From Polymorphobacter multimanifer (lineage in GTDB: Bacteria; Pseudomonadota; Alphaproteobacteria; Sphingomonadales; Sphingomonadaceae), in contig NZ_JACIIV010000003.1 in NCBI RefSeq assembly GCF_014205635.1, positions 62,001-126,000 on the forward strand: a DNA stretch of 64,000 bases, read 5' to 3'. Below are positions 9,437 through 17,171 of this stretch, one piece after another. Position numbers and translations under genes: made by a program. The notes under the pieces are model-generated. The model saw only the letters and a list, made by a program, of their open reading frames with translations, had not been told where the DNA came from and searched no databases. Positions within the stretch are counted from its first letter, which is position 1, and each line of letters starts with the position of its first letter.

Positions 9437-9715
9437 ATGGAGGCCAAGCGCATTTCGAGCAACGATCTCTCCGACCTGCCGTCGCCTGACACGCAGCGCT
9501 GGGTCATCCGCCGCAAGGCGCAGGTGCTTGCAGCGATCGAATCCGGTCGGATCAGCCGGGCGGAAGCCTGCGCCCGCTACCGGATCAGCGAGGCGGAACT
9601 GCGGCTCTGGGAGCGCGCCATCACCTGTGCGGGCGTTCCCGGCCTGCGGGTGACGCGGGTGCAGATCTATCGGCCGGTGTTCGAGGCGGGCGAAATCCTG
9701 CCGTCGGCGAAGTGA
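9437..9715 (+). CDS. sciP: CtrA inhibitor SciP (DUF1153 family)
   Basis: 92-residue helix-turn-helix protein matching SciP, which in Caulobacter binds CtrA and blocks CtrA-activated promoters after cell division. The family signature is clear: [20 protein letters not shown] near the N-terminus, a helix-turn-helix around [20 protein letters not shown], and the ending [11 protein letters not shown]. Its ATG follows directly after a GAATC sequence (9432-9436), which fits the CcrM methylation motif GANTC. It lies 151 bases upstream of ctrA on the same strand, so inhibitor and target are encoded together. Confidence 0.9.
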   Translation: MEAKRISSNDLSDLPSPDTQRWVIRRKAQVLAAIESGRISRAEACARYRISEAELRLWERAITCAGVPGLRVTRVQIYRPVFEAGEILPSAK

Positions 9716-9866
9716 TCCGTTAATGGACGCTTCAGCATCAATAAGTAGGGTTTATGGGCACACTACCAATACGGATGCTCTTTACAATTTACGACAATTG
9801 GAGTTAACCATTCCAGTCAGCGTCGGTCACCACTCTGGTCGCCGGAGCTCACGGGAGGCTAGTGCT
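9716..9866 (+). promoter_or_regulatory. Upstream region of ctrA with a CtrA-type half-site
   Basis: The gap between sciP and ctrA is more AT-rich than its surroundings. It contains GTTAACCATT at 9803-9812, close to the CtrA half-site (A/T)TTAACCAT known from Caulobacter, and a TTAA at 9719-9723. A ribosome-binding site GGGAGG lies at 9853-9858. This is consistent with a separate, autoregulated ctrA promoter. No convincing -35/-10 pair is visible, and there is no GANTC site in the gap. Confidence 0.4.
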
Positions 9867-10568
9867 ATGCGCGTATTGCTTGTTGAAGATGACCGTTTGA
9901 TGGCCCGCAGTGTCGAACTTATTCTCGATGAAGCCGGCCTGGACCATGAAACTGCCGCCAGTGGCGAAGCTGCACTCGAATACGCACGTAGTTACGAATT
10001 CGATGTTGTGCTGCTCGATCTGACCTTGCCCGATATTTCTGGTCATGAAGTGTTGCGGCAGCTGCGCCAATTGCGAATCACCACGCCAGTATTGATTCTT
10101 TCGGGTGATGCCGAAACCGGGACCAAGGTGACAGGCTTCGGCGCCGGCGCCGATGATTATGTGACCAAGCCGTTCGACAAGGCGGAACTGCTGGCGCGCA
10201 TTCATGCGCTGGTGCGTCGCAGCCAGGGCCATGCCCAGTCGCTGATCGTCACCGGGCCGATGAGCATCGATCTCGCAGCGCGCACGGTTTCGGTCGATGG
10301 CCGGCGCGTGTCGCTGACCGGCAAGGAATATGCGATTCTGGAAATGCTTTCGCTCCGCAAGGGGATGACGCTGACCAAGGAGATGTTCCTGACGCATCTC
10401 TATGGCGGCCGCGACGAGCCCGAACTCAAGATCATCGATGTGTTCGTGTGCAAGCTGCGCAAGAAGCTGCATCTTGCAGGCGCACCGGCCTCGGGCTGCA
10501 TCGAGACCGTGTGGGGCCGTGGCTACGCGCTGCGGGACCCGCAGGCGGAGCATGACAAGGTCGCTTGA
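9867..10568 (+). CDS. ctrA: Cell-cycle response regulator CtrA
   Basis: 233-residue OmpR-family master regulator. The receiver has the acidic pair EDD at residues 7-9, the phospho-acceptor Asp51 in [10 protein letters not shown] and Lys101 in [10 protein letters not shown]. The winged-helix domain contains the characteristic CtrA segment [24 protein letters not shown] and ends in [14 protein letters not shown]. The start at 9867 has GGGAGG eight bases upstream; an in-frame start 48 codons earlier lies within the regulatory gap and adds unrelated sequence. In alphaproteobacteria CtrA controls division, polar and flagellar genes, which fits its place beside sciP and the flagellar operon. Confidence 0.95.
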   Translation: MRVLLVEDDRLMARSVELILDEAGLDHETAASGEAALEYARSYEFDVVLLDLTLPDISGHEVLRQLRQLRITTPVLILSGDAETGTKVTGFGAGADDYVTKPFDKAELLARIHALVRRSQGHAQSLIVTGPMSIDLAARTVSVDGRRVSLTGKEYAILEMLSLRKGMTLTKEMFLTHLYGGRDEPELKIIDVFVCKLRKKLHLAGAPASGCIETVWGRGYALRDPQAEHDKVA

Positions 10569-10590
10569 GCGGGGTTGACTCGAATTGCGT

Positions 10591-10620
10591 TGCCCGGCCG
10601 CTGCCATGGCGGGCCGGGCA
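10591..10620 (+). terminator. Hairpin downstream of ctrA
   Basis: TGCCCGGCC pairs perfectly with GGCCGGGCA (nine base pairs) around a 12-base loop, 22 bases after the ctrA stop. No T-run follows, so it could be an imperfect terminator or a 3'-end stabilising hairpin. Confidence 0.45.
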
Positions 10621-10671
10621 CGCTGGCCTTTGTGGCTTTCCTAATTCCACCTCGAACCCTATTCGGAGCGC

Positions 10672-11433
10672 ATGAGCGTCTTCGCCACTCTTGCCGGCGC
10701 AGCGGCCGGCTTTGTCGTCGGCGGGCCACTGGGCGTGTTGTTGGGCGCGATGACCGGCGGGCTCAGCGTGCTGATCCGCGGCAAGGCTGCTCCGGCCGAC
10801 CGGCCCGTGGCTTTCACGATTGCCGCGATCGCGCTGGCGGCGAAGATGGCGGGTGTCGATGGTGATGCCACCCAGGCCGAATTCCGCACCTTCCAGCGGC
10901 TGTTCCGTGTCGACCCCAAGGAGGCGGAGAATGTGCGCCGCTTCTACGACATGGCCAAGCGCAGCACGGCGGGCTTCGAAGCCTATGCGGCACAGGCAGC
11001 ACAACTGCTCGGCCCTGGATCGCCGCTGCTCGAGGATCTGCTCGAGGCGCTGTGGCTGATTGCCGCAACCGATGGCTTCCACCCGGCGGAACTGCCCTAT
11101 CTGGCGGTGGTGGCGGAGCAGTTCGGCATCTCCCCGGCAATGGCGGCTGCCATTCGCGCCCGGCACATCGCATCGCCTGAAGAGGACCCCTGGGCGATCT
11201 TGGGTGTGGCGCGCGATGCCGACCGGTCCGCGCTGAAAAAGGCTTATCTCGCGCTGGTGAAGCAATATCACCCCGACCGGCACCTGGCTGAAGGCATGCC
11301 GTCCGAATTCATCCGCGTCGCTGAAGCGCGGATGGCGGCGATCAACGGTGCCTATGCCGTGCTCGCCGGGCGACCGAGCCGCGGCGGGCCGGCAGAGACG
11401 GGCACGGCGGAGTCGGGCATGGCGCGCGCATGA
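10672..11433 (+). CDS. TerB/J-domain protein, DjlA-like DnaK cochaperone
   Basis: 253 residues. Residues 1-35 are glycine-rich and hydrophobic and may associate with the membrane, as in DjlA. Residues about 45-165 form a TerB-like helical domain with the acidic patch GVDGDATQAE. Residues about 172-235 are a J domain with the DnaK-activating HPD tripeptide at 200-202 and DPWAILGV at its start. Domain order (hydrophobic N-terminus, TerB, C-terminal J domain) is that of DjlA. Its stop overlaps the start of the EamA transporter gene. Confidence 0.78.
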   Translation: MSVFATLAGAAAGFVVGGPLGVLLGAMTGGLSVLIRGKAAPADRPVAFTIAAIALAAKMAGVDGDATQAEFRTFQRLFRVDPKEAENVRRFYDMAKRSTAGFEAYAAQAAQLLGPGSPLLEDLLEALWLIAATDGFHPAELPYLAVVAEQFGISPAMAAAIRARHIASPEEDPWAILGVARDADRSALKKAYLALVKQYHPDRHLAEGMPSEFIRVAEARMAAINGAYAVLAGRPSRGGPAETGTAESGMARA

Positions 11434-12308
11434 CACCGCCGCATCTGGCGCTGATCCTGCTGATCGACCTCATCTGGGCCTTCAACATCGTGGCGGTAAA
11501 ATATGCGGTCGATGATGCCGGGCCGCTGACCGCCGTCACGCTGCGCTATGTGATCGTGCTGGCGGTGTGCCTGCCATGGCTGCGCTGGCTGCCGGGGCGG
11601 ATGAAGGCGGTGCTGGTGACCGGCGTGGTGGCGGGCGCGCTGTTCATGGGGCTGGGCGCGCTGAGCTTTGCGCTCGCGACGAACATTTCGGCGCTGGCGA
11701 TCACCGGACAGCTCGGGGTGCCGTTTTCGCTCATCCTGGCGGTGATCGTCTACAAGGAGAAGATCCGGCTGCCGCGGATCACCGCCGTGGTGCTGTCCTT
11801 TGCCGGGGTGGCGGTGATGGGGTTCGACCCGGCGATCGCGCGCGAGAGCATCGCCGTGTGGTTGACGGTGGCGGCGGCGTTCAGCTGGGCGGTGGGCAAT
11901 CTGTTGTTCCGGGCGCTGGCGGGGGTGCCGGTGATGACGACACACGCCTGGCTGGCGCTGGTGAGCGTGCCGCTGCTTGCGGCAACAGCGATGGTGTTCG
12001 AGCCGCAGGGGCTGGCGCGGGTCGGCGCGCTCAAGGCCTCGACCTGGGGGTGGCTCGGCTATTCGGCGATCCTGTCCTCGCTTGTCGGGCATGGCGGGAT
12101 GAGCTGGCTGTTCCAGCGCTATCCGGTGGCGGTCGTCTCGCCGCTGACGCTGCCGACGCCGCTTATTTCGGTGGTGATCGCGGTGCTGGTGTTCGGCAAT
12201 CCGGTGACGGCGCAGATGGTCGTCGGCGGCATCATCACGCTGGCCGGGGTTGCCATCATCACGCTGCGCACGGCACAAGCACGCGACAATCCGGACGGCA
12301 CGCCCTGA
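11430..12308 (+). CDS. EamA-family drug/metabolite transporter
   Basis: 292-residue inner-membrane protein with about ten hydrophobic helices in two EamA repeats. The first repeat opens with LILLIDLIWAFNIVAVKYAVD and the second with VAAAFSWAVGNLLFRALAG, both showing the family pattern of a helix with 'W..N' near its start. The likely role is export or uptake of small metabolites; the substrate cannot be told. Start overlaps the preceding stop (ATGA), and the stop lies 17 bases before the amidase start, so the three genes probably share a transcript. Confidence 0.85.
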   Translation: MTPPHLALILLIDLIWAFNIVAVKYAVDDAGPLTAVTLRYVIVLAVCLPWLRWLPGRMKAVLVTGVVAGALFMGLGALSFALATNISALAITGQLGVPFSLILAVIVYKEKIRLPRITAVVLSFAGVAVMGFDPAIARESIAVWLTVAAAFSWAVGNLLFRALAGVPVMTTHAWLALVSVPLLAATAMVFEPQGLARVGALKASTWGWLGYSAILSSLVGHGGMSWLFQRYPVAVVSPLTLPTPLISVVIAVLVFGNPVTAQMVVGGIITLAGVAIITLRTAQARDNPDGTP

Positions 12309-12324
12309 TGACGAAATCGCGACC

Positions 12325-13005
12325 ATGATGATCGAGCGCCCCTCCCCGAACCATGACGCGCGAAGTTTGCCGGTGTCGATGCTGATCCTGCACTATACCG
12401 GCATGAAATCTGCCGATGCGGCGCTGGCCTGGCTGACCAATCCGGCCGCCAAGGTGAGCGCGCATTATCTGATCGCCGAGGACGGCCAGACCTTCGCCAT
12501 GGTCGACGAGGGGCGCCGCGCCTGGCACGCCGGCATGAGCTGGTGGCGCACGACGACCGACATCAACAGCGCCAGCATCGGCATCGAGATTGCCAATCCG
12601 GGGCATGAATGGGGCTATGCGCCCTTCCCCGACGAGCAGATGACGGCGCTGGAGGACCTGATGCGCGGCATCCTCGGGCGTCACAGCATCGCGCGGTCGA
12701 ACATCGTCGGGCATTCGAACATTGCGCCGCGGCGCAAGGCCGATCCGGGCGAGCTGTTTCCCTGGGCACGGCTGGCGGCGCAGGGGCTGGCGGTGCCGAT
12801 GCCCTCGGCGGAGATCGACCCGAACTGGTATGACGAGGGCTTTATCGCCGCACTCGGCCGCTATGGCTATGATGTGAGCTGGCCGAAGGAGGCAGTGATC
12901 GCCTTCCAGCGGCGGTTCCGGCCGGCAAATGTCTCGGGCGAGATCGACGCCGAGACCCGGGGCCTGCTGTTCTCGCTGCTCCGCCACCCGCAGGCGTTTG
13001 CATGA
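12325..13005 (+). CDS. N-acetylmuramoyl-L-alanine amidase with peptidoglycan-binding tail
   Basis: 226-residue amidase_2 (AmpD/AmiD-type) zinc enzyme cleaving the muramyl-L-alanine bond. Predicted zinc ligands are His23 (ILHYTG), His130 (IVGHSNIAP) and Asp140 (RKADPG), with catalytic Glu88 (IGIEIAN). The C-terminal 60 residues resemble a PG_binding_1 repeat (AVIAFQRRFRP, GEIDAETRGLL). No signal peptide is visible from the chosen start, so it is probably a cytoplasmic, AmpD-like recycling enzyme even though the binding tail recalls AmiD. The start is one of two adjacent ATGs (12325, 12328). Confidence 0.88.
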   Translation: MMIERPSPNHDARSLPVSMLILHYTGMKSADAALAWLTNPAAKVSAHYLIAEDGQTFAMVDEGRRAWHAGMSWWRTTTDINSASIGIEIANPGHEWGYAPFPDEQMTALEDLMRGILGRHSIARSNIVGHSNIAPRRKADPGELFPWARLAAQGLAVPMPSAEIDPNWYDEGFIAALGRYGYDVSWPKEAVIAFQRRFRPANVSGEIDAETRGLLFSLLRHPQAFA

Positions 13006-14561
13006 CCAAGCAGGACGTCGTGCGCCCGCCGCTCGTCGCCCGACTGCAGCGCTGGTGGCGGCGCGACGTGGTGGGCGACATTGCGCACGCCGAGATTGCT
13101 TCACGGATCGACGCGGACGCCGACTGGTCGCTGCGCTACGCCTTCATGGTCCTGATGTCGGCGGGCATCGCCATCCTCGGGCTGTTGCAATCATCGCCGG
13201 CGGTGGTGATCGGCGCGATGCTGATCTCGCCGCTGATGGGGCCGATCATCGGGCTGGGGTTTGCGCTGGCGGTGTTCGACTGGCGCGAGGTGCGGACCTC
13301 GCTGACAGCGCTGGCGCTCGGCAGCCTGCTCGGCGTCGGCATTGCCGCGATCATCGTGCTCGCCTCGCCGCTGCAGGGGGTGACGCCCGAGATCTTGGCG
13401 CGCACCCGGCCCAATCTGTTCGACCTGCTGGTGGCGATCTTTTCGGCGCTGGCAGGCACCTATGCGACGATTCGCGGCCAGGGGGCGACGGTGGTGGGGG
13501 TGGCGATCGCCACGGCGCTGATGCCGCCGCTGGCGGTGGTGGGCTATGGGCTGGCGACGCTCAATGTGGCGATCTTTGCCGGGGCGCTGGCGCTGTTCTT
13601 CACCAACTTCATCGCGATTGCGCTTTCGGCCGCGCTGATGGCGCGCCTCTATGGCTTTGCGCAGGACCTGACGCCGCGGCAGACAAACGGGCAGACGCTG
13701 CTGATTTCCGGTGTTTTCCTGGTGATGGCGGTGCCGCTGGCGTTCTCGTTGCGGCAGATTGCCGAGGAATCGATCGTGACCCGGCAGTTGAGGAGCGCGA
13801 TCGTCGACGCCTTGCCCGAGGGCAGCCGGATTTCGCAGCTCGACATCAACCATGGCGCCGAGCCGGTGAGCGCTTCGGCGGTAGTGATCACGCCGCGGTT
13901 CACGCCGGCGGCCGAGGCGCGGATCGCGGCGGCATGGACGGGCATTGCGCACCGCGATTCGAGCTTTGCGCTGACGCAGCTGGTCGCCAACCAGGATTTG
14001 CCGCGGCTGGAGCAGGAGCGCGCAGCACTGGCGGAGAGCGGGCGGGCGGCGGCGAGCAACGCCACGGCGACGGGGCTGGTGGAAGCGGTGTCTTTGGCAA
14101 CCGGCACGCCCGAGGCGGACATCCTGATCTACCCGGCGCTGCGGCGGCTGGTGGCGAATGCGCGGCCCGGCACGCCGCTGGAAACGCTGTACCGGACCGA
14201 ACGACAGCTGGCCGAGCGGCATCCGGACTGGACGATCAGGTTGGTGCCGCCGCCGACGACGCGGCTGGTGGTGCGCTTTGCCGCCGGCAGCGCCGAGCCG
14301 CAGGGGCTGGCGCCGGTGCAATGGGCGCTGGGGCGCTGGAACATCACCCGGGCGACGGCGACCGGGCGGGTGGCGATTGCCGACGATGGGCCGGCAGCAC
14401 TTGCCGAGGCGCGGGCCAATGCGGTGGGCGCCGTGCTGGCGGCCGGCGGGATCAATGTGGCGGTGCGGACCGACCTGCCGGGGCCGATCCAGCGTGCCGC
14501 CGAGCGCGAGGCGGGGCCGGACGGCTTCCGGACGGTGACGGTGGAGCTGGGCGAACCTTGA
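13002..14561 (+). CDS. DUF389 membrane protein
   Basis: 519-residue protein. Residues about 45-250 hold several transmembrane helices with the DUF389 signature (SSPAVVIGAMLISPLMGPIIG, and LASPLQGVTPEILARTRPN). Residues about 265-515 are soluble, contain three similar alpha/beta segments and look like a large extra domain found in sphingomonad members. Function is unknown. Start overlaps the amidase stop by four bases. The gene converges on the NMT1-like gene, with seven bases between the stops. Confidence 0.82.
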   Translation: MTKQDVVRPPLVARLQRWWRRDVVGDIAHAEIASRIDADADWSLRYAFMVLMSAGIAILGLLQSSPAVVIGAMLISPLMGPIIGLGFALAVFDWREVRTSLTALALGSLLGVGIAAIIVLASPLQGVTPEILARTRPNLFDLLVAIFSALAGTYATIRGQGATVVGVAIATALMPPLAVVGYGLATLNVAIFAGALALFFTNFIAIALSAALMARLYGFAQDLTPRQTNGQTLLISGVFLVMAVPLAFSLRQIAEESIVTRQLRSAIVDALPEGSRISQLDINHGAEPVSASAVVITPRFTPAAEARIAAAWTGIAHRDSSFALTQLVANQDLPRLEQERAALAESGRAAASNATATGLVEAVSLATGTPEADILIYPALRRLVANARPGTPLETLYRTERQLAERHPDWTIRLVPPPTTRLVVRFAAGSAEPQGLAPVQWALGRWNITRATATGRVAIADDGPAALAEARANAVGAVLAAGGINVAVRTDLPGPIQRAAEREAGPDGFRTVTVELGEP

Positions 14562-14568
14562 TGCGAGG

Positions 14569-15408
14569 TTAGAACATCGCTTCGTAAGTGCTTGCATCGA
14601 CAACATCGCCGCCGTGATCGGCCATGTAGCGCCACATCGGGCGCCAGCGAGCGGCATCGGCGCGGACGGGGGCGACGAGGCGACGCAGCGTGTCGGCGAC
14701 GATCGCGTCCGTGGTGGCGGATTCGGGTTCGGTGCTCGCGCGGTACCAGAGGGTGCGGGCGGCTTGCGGGTTGGCGATGAGCTGGGGGATGACGCGGTCG
14801 AGCGACTCCCTGAGGGCAGCGATGGCGGCGAGATCGGCTTGCGCGGCGTCGGCGCGGCCGATGAGTTCGAGGGCGGAGAATTCGGGGAGGCCGGCTTCTG
14901 CGGTGGTGACCATCACCGTGTCGAGGCCGCGCAGCCGGGCATCGACGCCCTCGACATTGGCGAAGGCGAGCCAGGCGCCATCGAAGCCGGCGGCGATGTT
15001 GTCGACATGCGCGAAGCCGGCGGATTCGATGGTGACCTGGCCCTCGCCCAGTGGGCGGCCGAGCCAGCCGGCGAGGATGTCGCGGCAGAGCGCGTCGGTG
15101 GTGGCGCCGCTGACGGGCGAGGCGATGCGGATGGCGGCGCCGGCCTTGAGGGCATCGAGGGCGGTGCGGCGGATGAGGACGCCGCCTTCGGTGGAGAAGA
15201 AGGTGCCGTGCGCGCGGAGCTTGAGGGGGCGGGATTCGACGAGGTGGAGGGGTTCGTTGACGACGAGGGTGACGTCGCCGGCGGCGAGGGCCTCGAAGCC
15301 GTCATAATGATCGTCGGGGGCGATGAGGGTGAGATCGACGCCGGCTTCGCGGGCGGCGAGCAGCGGCAGGTGATCGGGGTTGAGATACCATTCGAGGGCG
15401 ATTTTCAT
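14569..15408 (-). CDS. NMT1/THI5-like substrate-binding-fold protein
   Basis: 279-residue protein of the periplasmic-binding-protein type II fold. The opening MKIALEWYLNPDHLPLLAA and the segments APDDHYDGFEALAAGDVTLV and EPLHLVES follow the NMT1/THI5 pattern of proteins that bind or form hydroxymethylpyrimidine precursors. It has no signal peptide and no visible lipobox, so it looks cytoplasmic, and no ABC permease or ATPase lies nearby. It also lacks the CCCFC motif of yeast THI5, so HMP-P synthase activity is not supported. It is translationally coupled to the upstream DUF6522 gene (four-base overlap). Confidence 0.68.
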   Translation of the reverse strand: MKIALEWYLNPDHLPLLAAREAGVDLTLIAPDDHYDGFEALAAGDVTLVVNEPLHLVESRPLKLRAHGTFFSTEGGVLIRRTALDALKAGAAIRIASPVSGATTDALCRDILAGWLGRPLGEGQVTIESAGFAHVDNIAAGFDGAWLAFANVEGVDARLRGLDTVMVTTAEAGLPEFSALELIGRADAAQADLAAIAALRESLDRVIPQLIANPQAARTLWYRASTEPESATTDAIVADTLRRLVAPVRADAARWRPMWRYMADHGGDVVDASTYEAMF

Positions 15409-15665
15409 GGGGTTCTCCCGAAATCGACGACCGAGCGGGTGACGATGGCGCCGGTGGCGTCGACGACCAGCCGCAGCCGGCGGCCATTGTGGTTGAAGGT
15501 GAGGCGCCAGCGGCCTTCGTCGTCGCCGACGCCCTCTTCGGAGAGCGTCTTGATGCTGCCTGCGCGGAGCAGGCCGGGGACGTCGGCGGGGGCGAGGTGG
15601 AGGGCGGTGGCGATGACCTCGGCGGCCACCACGAAATCCTCGCCGTCTCGGGTGATGTCGGCCAT
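15405..15665 (-). CDS. DUF6522 family protein
   Basis: 86-residue protein with the pattern I recognise as DUF6522: a helical N-terminal part (VIATALHLAPADVPGLLRAGSIKTLSEEG) and a beta-rich end (RWRLTFNHNGRRLRLVVDATG) closing with RSVVDFG. No catalytic motif is visible, and function is unknown. It sits between the 2OG oxygenase gene and the NMT1-like gene with two-base and overlapping junctions, so the three are probably one operon. Confidence 0.72.
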   Translation of the reverse strand: MADITRDGEDFVVAAEVIATALHLAPADVPGLLRAGSIKTLSEEGVGDDEGRWRLTFNHNGRRLRLVVDATGAIVTRSVVDFGRTP

Positions 15666-15667
15666 GG

Positions 15668-16267
15668 TCAGCTGTAGTTGAAGCTGATGGAAATGCGGTC
15701 GGATTTGCCGCGTCCGGCCGGGACTTCGTGGCGGAGCCAGCTTTCCCAGAGGAAGACGCGGCCGGGGGCGGGGGCCATGTAGACGAAGGGGCGGCTCTCT
15801 TCGGGGGCGTCGTCGGTGCGGGTGGGGGCGGCCATCATCAGCGGCAGCCGCGGGTCTTCGAGCTTGAGGCCGCCCGCACCTTCGGGGACGATGACATAGA
15901 AGGTGCCCGAGACGACCGAATGCGGGTGGATGTGGCCGCTGTGGGTGCCGCCGGGCTTGAGGATGTTGACCCAGAAGGAATCGAGCTTGAGCTTGCGCGG
16001 CAGGTCCATGAAGCTGGCCGCGGCGAACGCCGCGACCTGGCGATCGAGCAGGCGCTTGAGATCCGCGAAGGCGGGATCGCGCACGGGCAAATCATCGAGC
16101 GAGGCGTAGGAGGTGTAGCCGGGATAGCCCTGCTCACGGCACCAGCGGCGGCCGGCGGTATCGTCCTGCGCCAGCGCGCGGCAGCTGGCTTCGAGATCGG
16201 CCAGCAGGGCGGGGGAGCCGATCGCCTCTTCGAAGAAGCGGGTGACGAAGAGCGGGCGGACGGGCAT
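15668..16267 (-). CDS. 2OG-Fe(II) oxygenase, TIGR02466-type
   Basis: 199-residue double-stranded beta-helix protein. The iron site is suggested by the HIHPH cluster at residues 112-116 (SGHIHPHSVVSGTFYV) and by the distal His180 in WLRHEVPAG, with Arg191 (SDRISISFN) for the 2-oxoglutarate carboxylate. These segments match the family of putative 2OG-Fe(II) oxygenases known as TIGR02466. Substrate unknown. It leads a three-gene minus-strand operon; rnpB starts 52 bases away on the other strand. Confidence 0.82.
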   Translation of the reverse strand: MPVRPLFVTRFFEEAIGSPALLADLEASCRALAQDDTAGRRWCREQGYPGYTSYASLDDLPVRDPAFADLKRLLDRQVAAFAAASFMDLPRKLKLDSFWVNILKPGGTHSGHIHPHSVVSGTFYVIVPEGAGGLKLEDPRLPLMMAAPTRTDDAPEESRPFVYMAPAPGRVFLWESWLRHEVPAGRGKSDRISISFNYS

Positions 16268-16319
16268 CGCGCTGCTTCAACACCTATCGCTCGCGGGCCG
16301 CAACCCCTATGGTGGTGGC

Positions 16320-16695
16320 GTGGTCAGGTGATCGGGCGGCCGCTGGAGCGATCCAGAGGAAAGTCCGGGCTCCACGGAACACGGTGCCGGGTAATTCCCG
16401 GCGGGGGTGACCCCAGGGACAGTGCCACAGAGAGCAGACCGCCGATGGACCGAAAGGTCACAGGCAAGGGTGAAAGGGTGCGGCAAGAGCGCACCGCGCT
16501 TCCGGCAACGGCAAGCGGCATGGCAAACCCCACCGGGAGCAAGACCGAATAGGGGCAGCACGAGCAGCAATGCTCAGGGCAGGAACCGGCCCCGCTGCCC
16601 GGGTTGGTTGCACGAGGCGGCTGGCGACAGCCGTCCCAGATGAATGGTCGCCCCCCGAAAGGGGACAGAACCCGGCTTACAGATCACCTGACCAC
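16320..16695 (+). ncRNA. rnpB: RNase P RNA, class A
   Basis: Catalytic RNA that trims 5' leaders of pre-tRNAs. Conserved blocks are present: GAGGAAAGTCCGGGCTCC after the P4 5' strand, ACAGAGAGCAGACCGCC, GATGGACCGAAAGGTCACAG, and the closing ACAGAACCCGGCTTACAG. The ends GTGGTCAGGTGATC (16320-16333) and GATCACCTGACCAC (16682-16695) are exact reverse complements and form a 14-base-pair P1 helix, which fixes the boundaries. Length of 376 bases fits the alphaproteobacterial type. Confidence 0.95.
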
Positions 16696-16711
16696 GCTTC
16701 TTCGTTGAGGA

Positions 16712-17167
16712 CTACCCCGGCCAGGCGACCCATGTTTCGGCGTCGAGGGCGGCGCGGCGTGCGGGGGGGAGTTGCTGTTCGAGGCGCTTTGCGAGTTGGG
16801 CGGCCTGGGCGCCGACGGGACCGCCGGCGGCTTCGGCGCGGCGGGCCCAGGACCAGGCGGCGGCAGGATCCTGCGAGACGCCGCGGCCATCGGCCATGGC
16901 GCGGGCGAGGGCGAGCTGGGCGGGGGCATAGCCGCGATGCGCGGCGCGGAGCCACCAGGCGGCGGCGGCGGCGGGATCGCGGCGCACACCCTGCCCGCGC
17001 GCAGCCATGCCGCCGAGCAGGGTTTCGGCGGCGGCAGAGCCCTGGGCGGCGAGCGGCTTGAGGGCGGCGCGAGCGGCGGCATAATCGCCGCGCTCGTGTG
17101 CATCGACGCCGGCCTGCAACAGGCTTGCGGCGGTTGCTGCCATCAAAAGGCTCGCGAAAAGGCCCAT
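16712..17167 (-). CDS. Sel1-like repeat protein, secreted
   Basis: 151 residues: a short hydrophobic N-terminus (MGLFASLLMAATAASLLQ) that looks like a signal peptide, then TPR/Sel1-like repeats. Recognisable units are GDYAAARAALKPLAAQGSAAAETLLGG, DPAAAAAWWLRAAHRGYAPAQLALA and DPAAAWSWARRAEAAGG, with alpha/alpha spacing of about 36 residues. It probably works in the periplasm as a protein-interaction scaffold; the partner is unknown. It starts five bases after the recG stop, so it is likely cotranscribed with recG. Confidence 0.75.
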   Translation of the reverse strand: MGLFASLLMAATAASLLQAGVDAHERGDYAAARAALKPLAAQGSAAAETLLGGMAARGQGVRRDPAAAAAWWLRAAHRGYAPAQLALARAMADGRGVSQDPAAAWSWARRAEAAGGPVGAQAAQLAKRLEQQLPPARRAALDAETWVAWPG

Positions 17168-17171
17168 CAGC

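Noticed and set aside
14569-15408. HMP-phosphate synthase (THI5) function
   Set aside because: The overall fold pattern fits, but the CCCFC motif needed for catalysis in yeast THI5 is absent.
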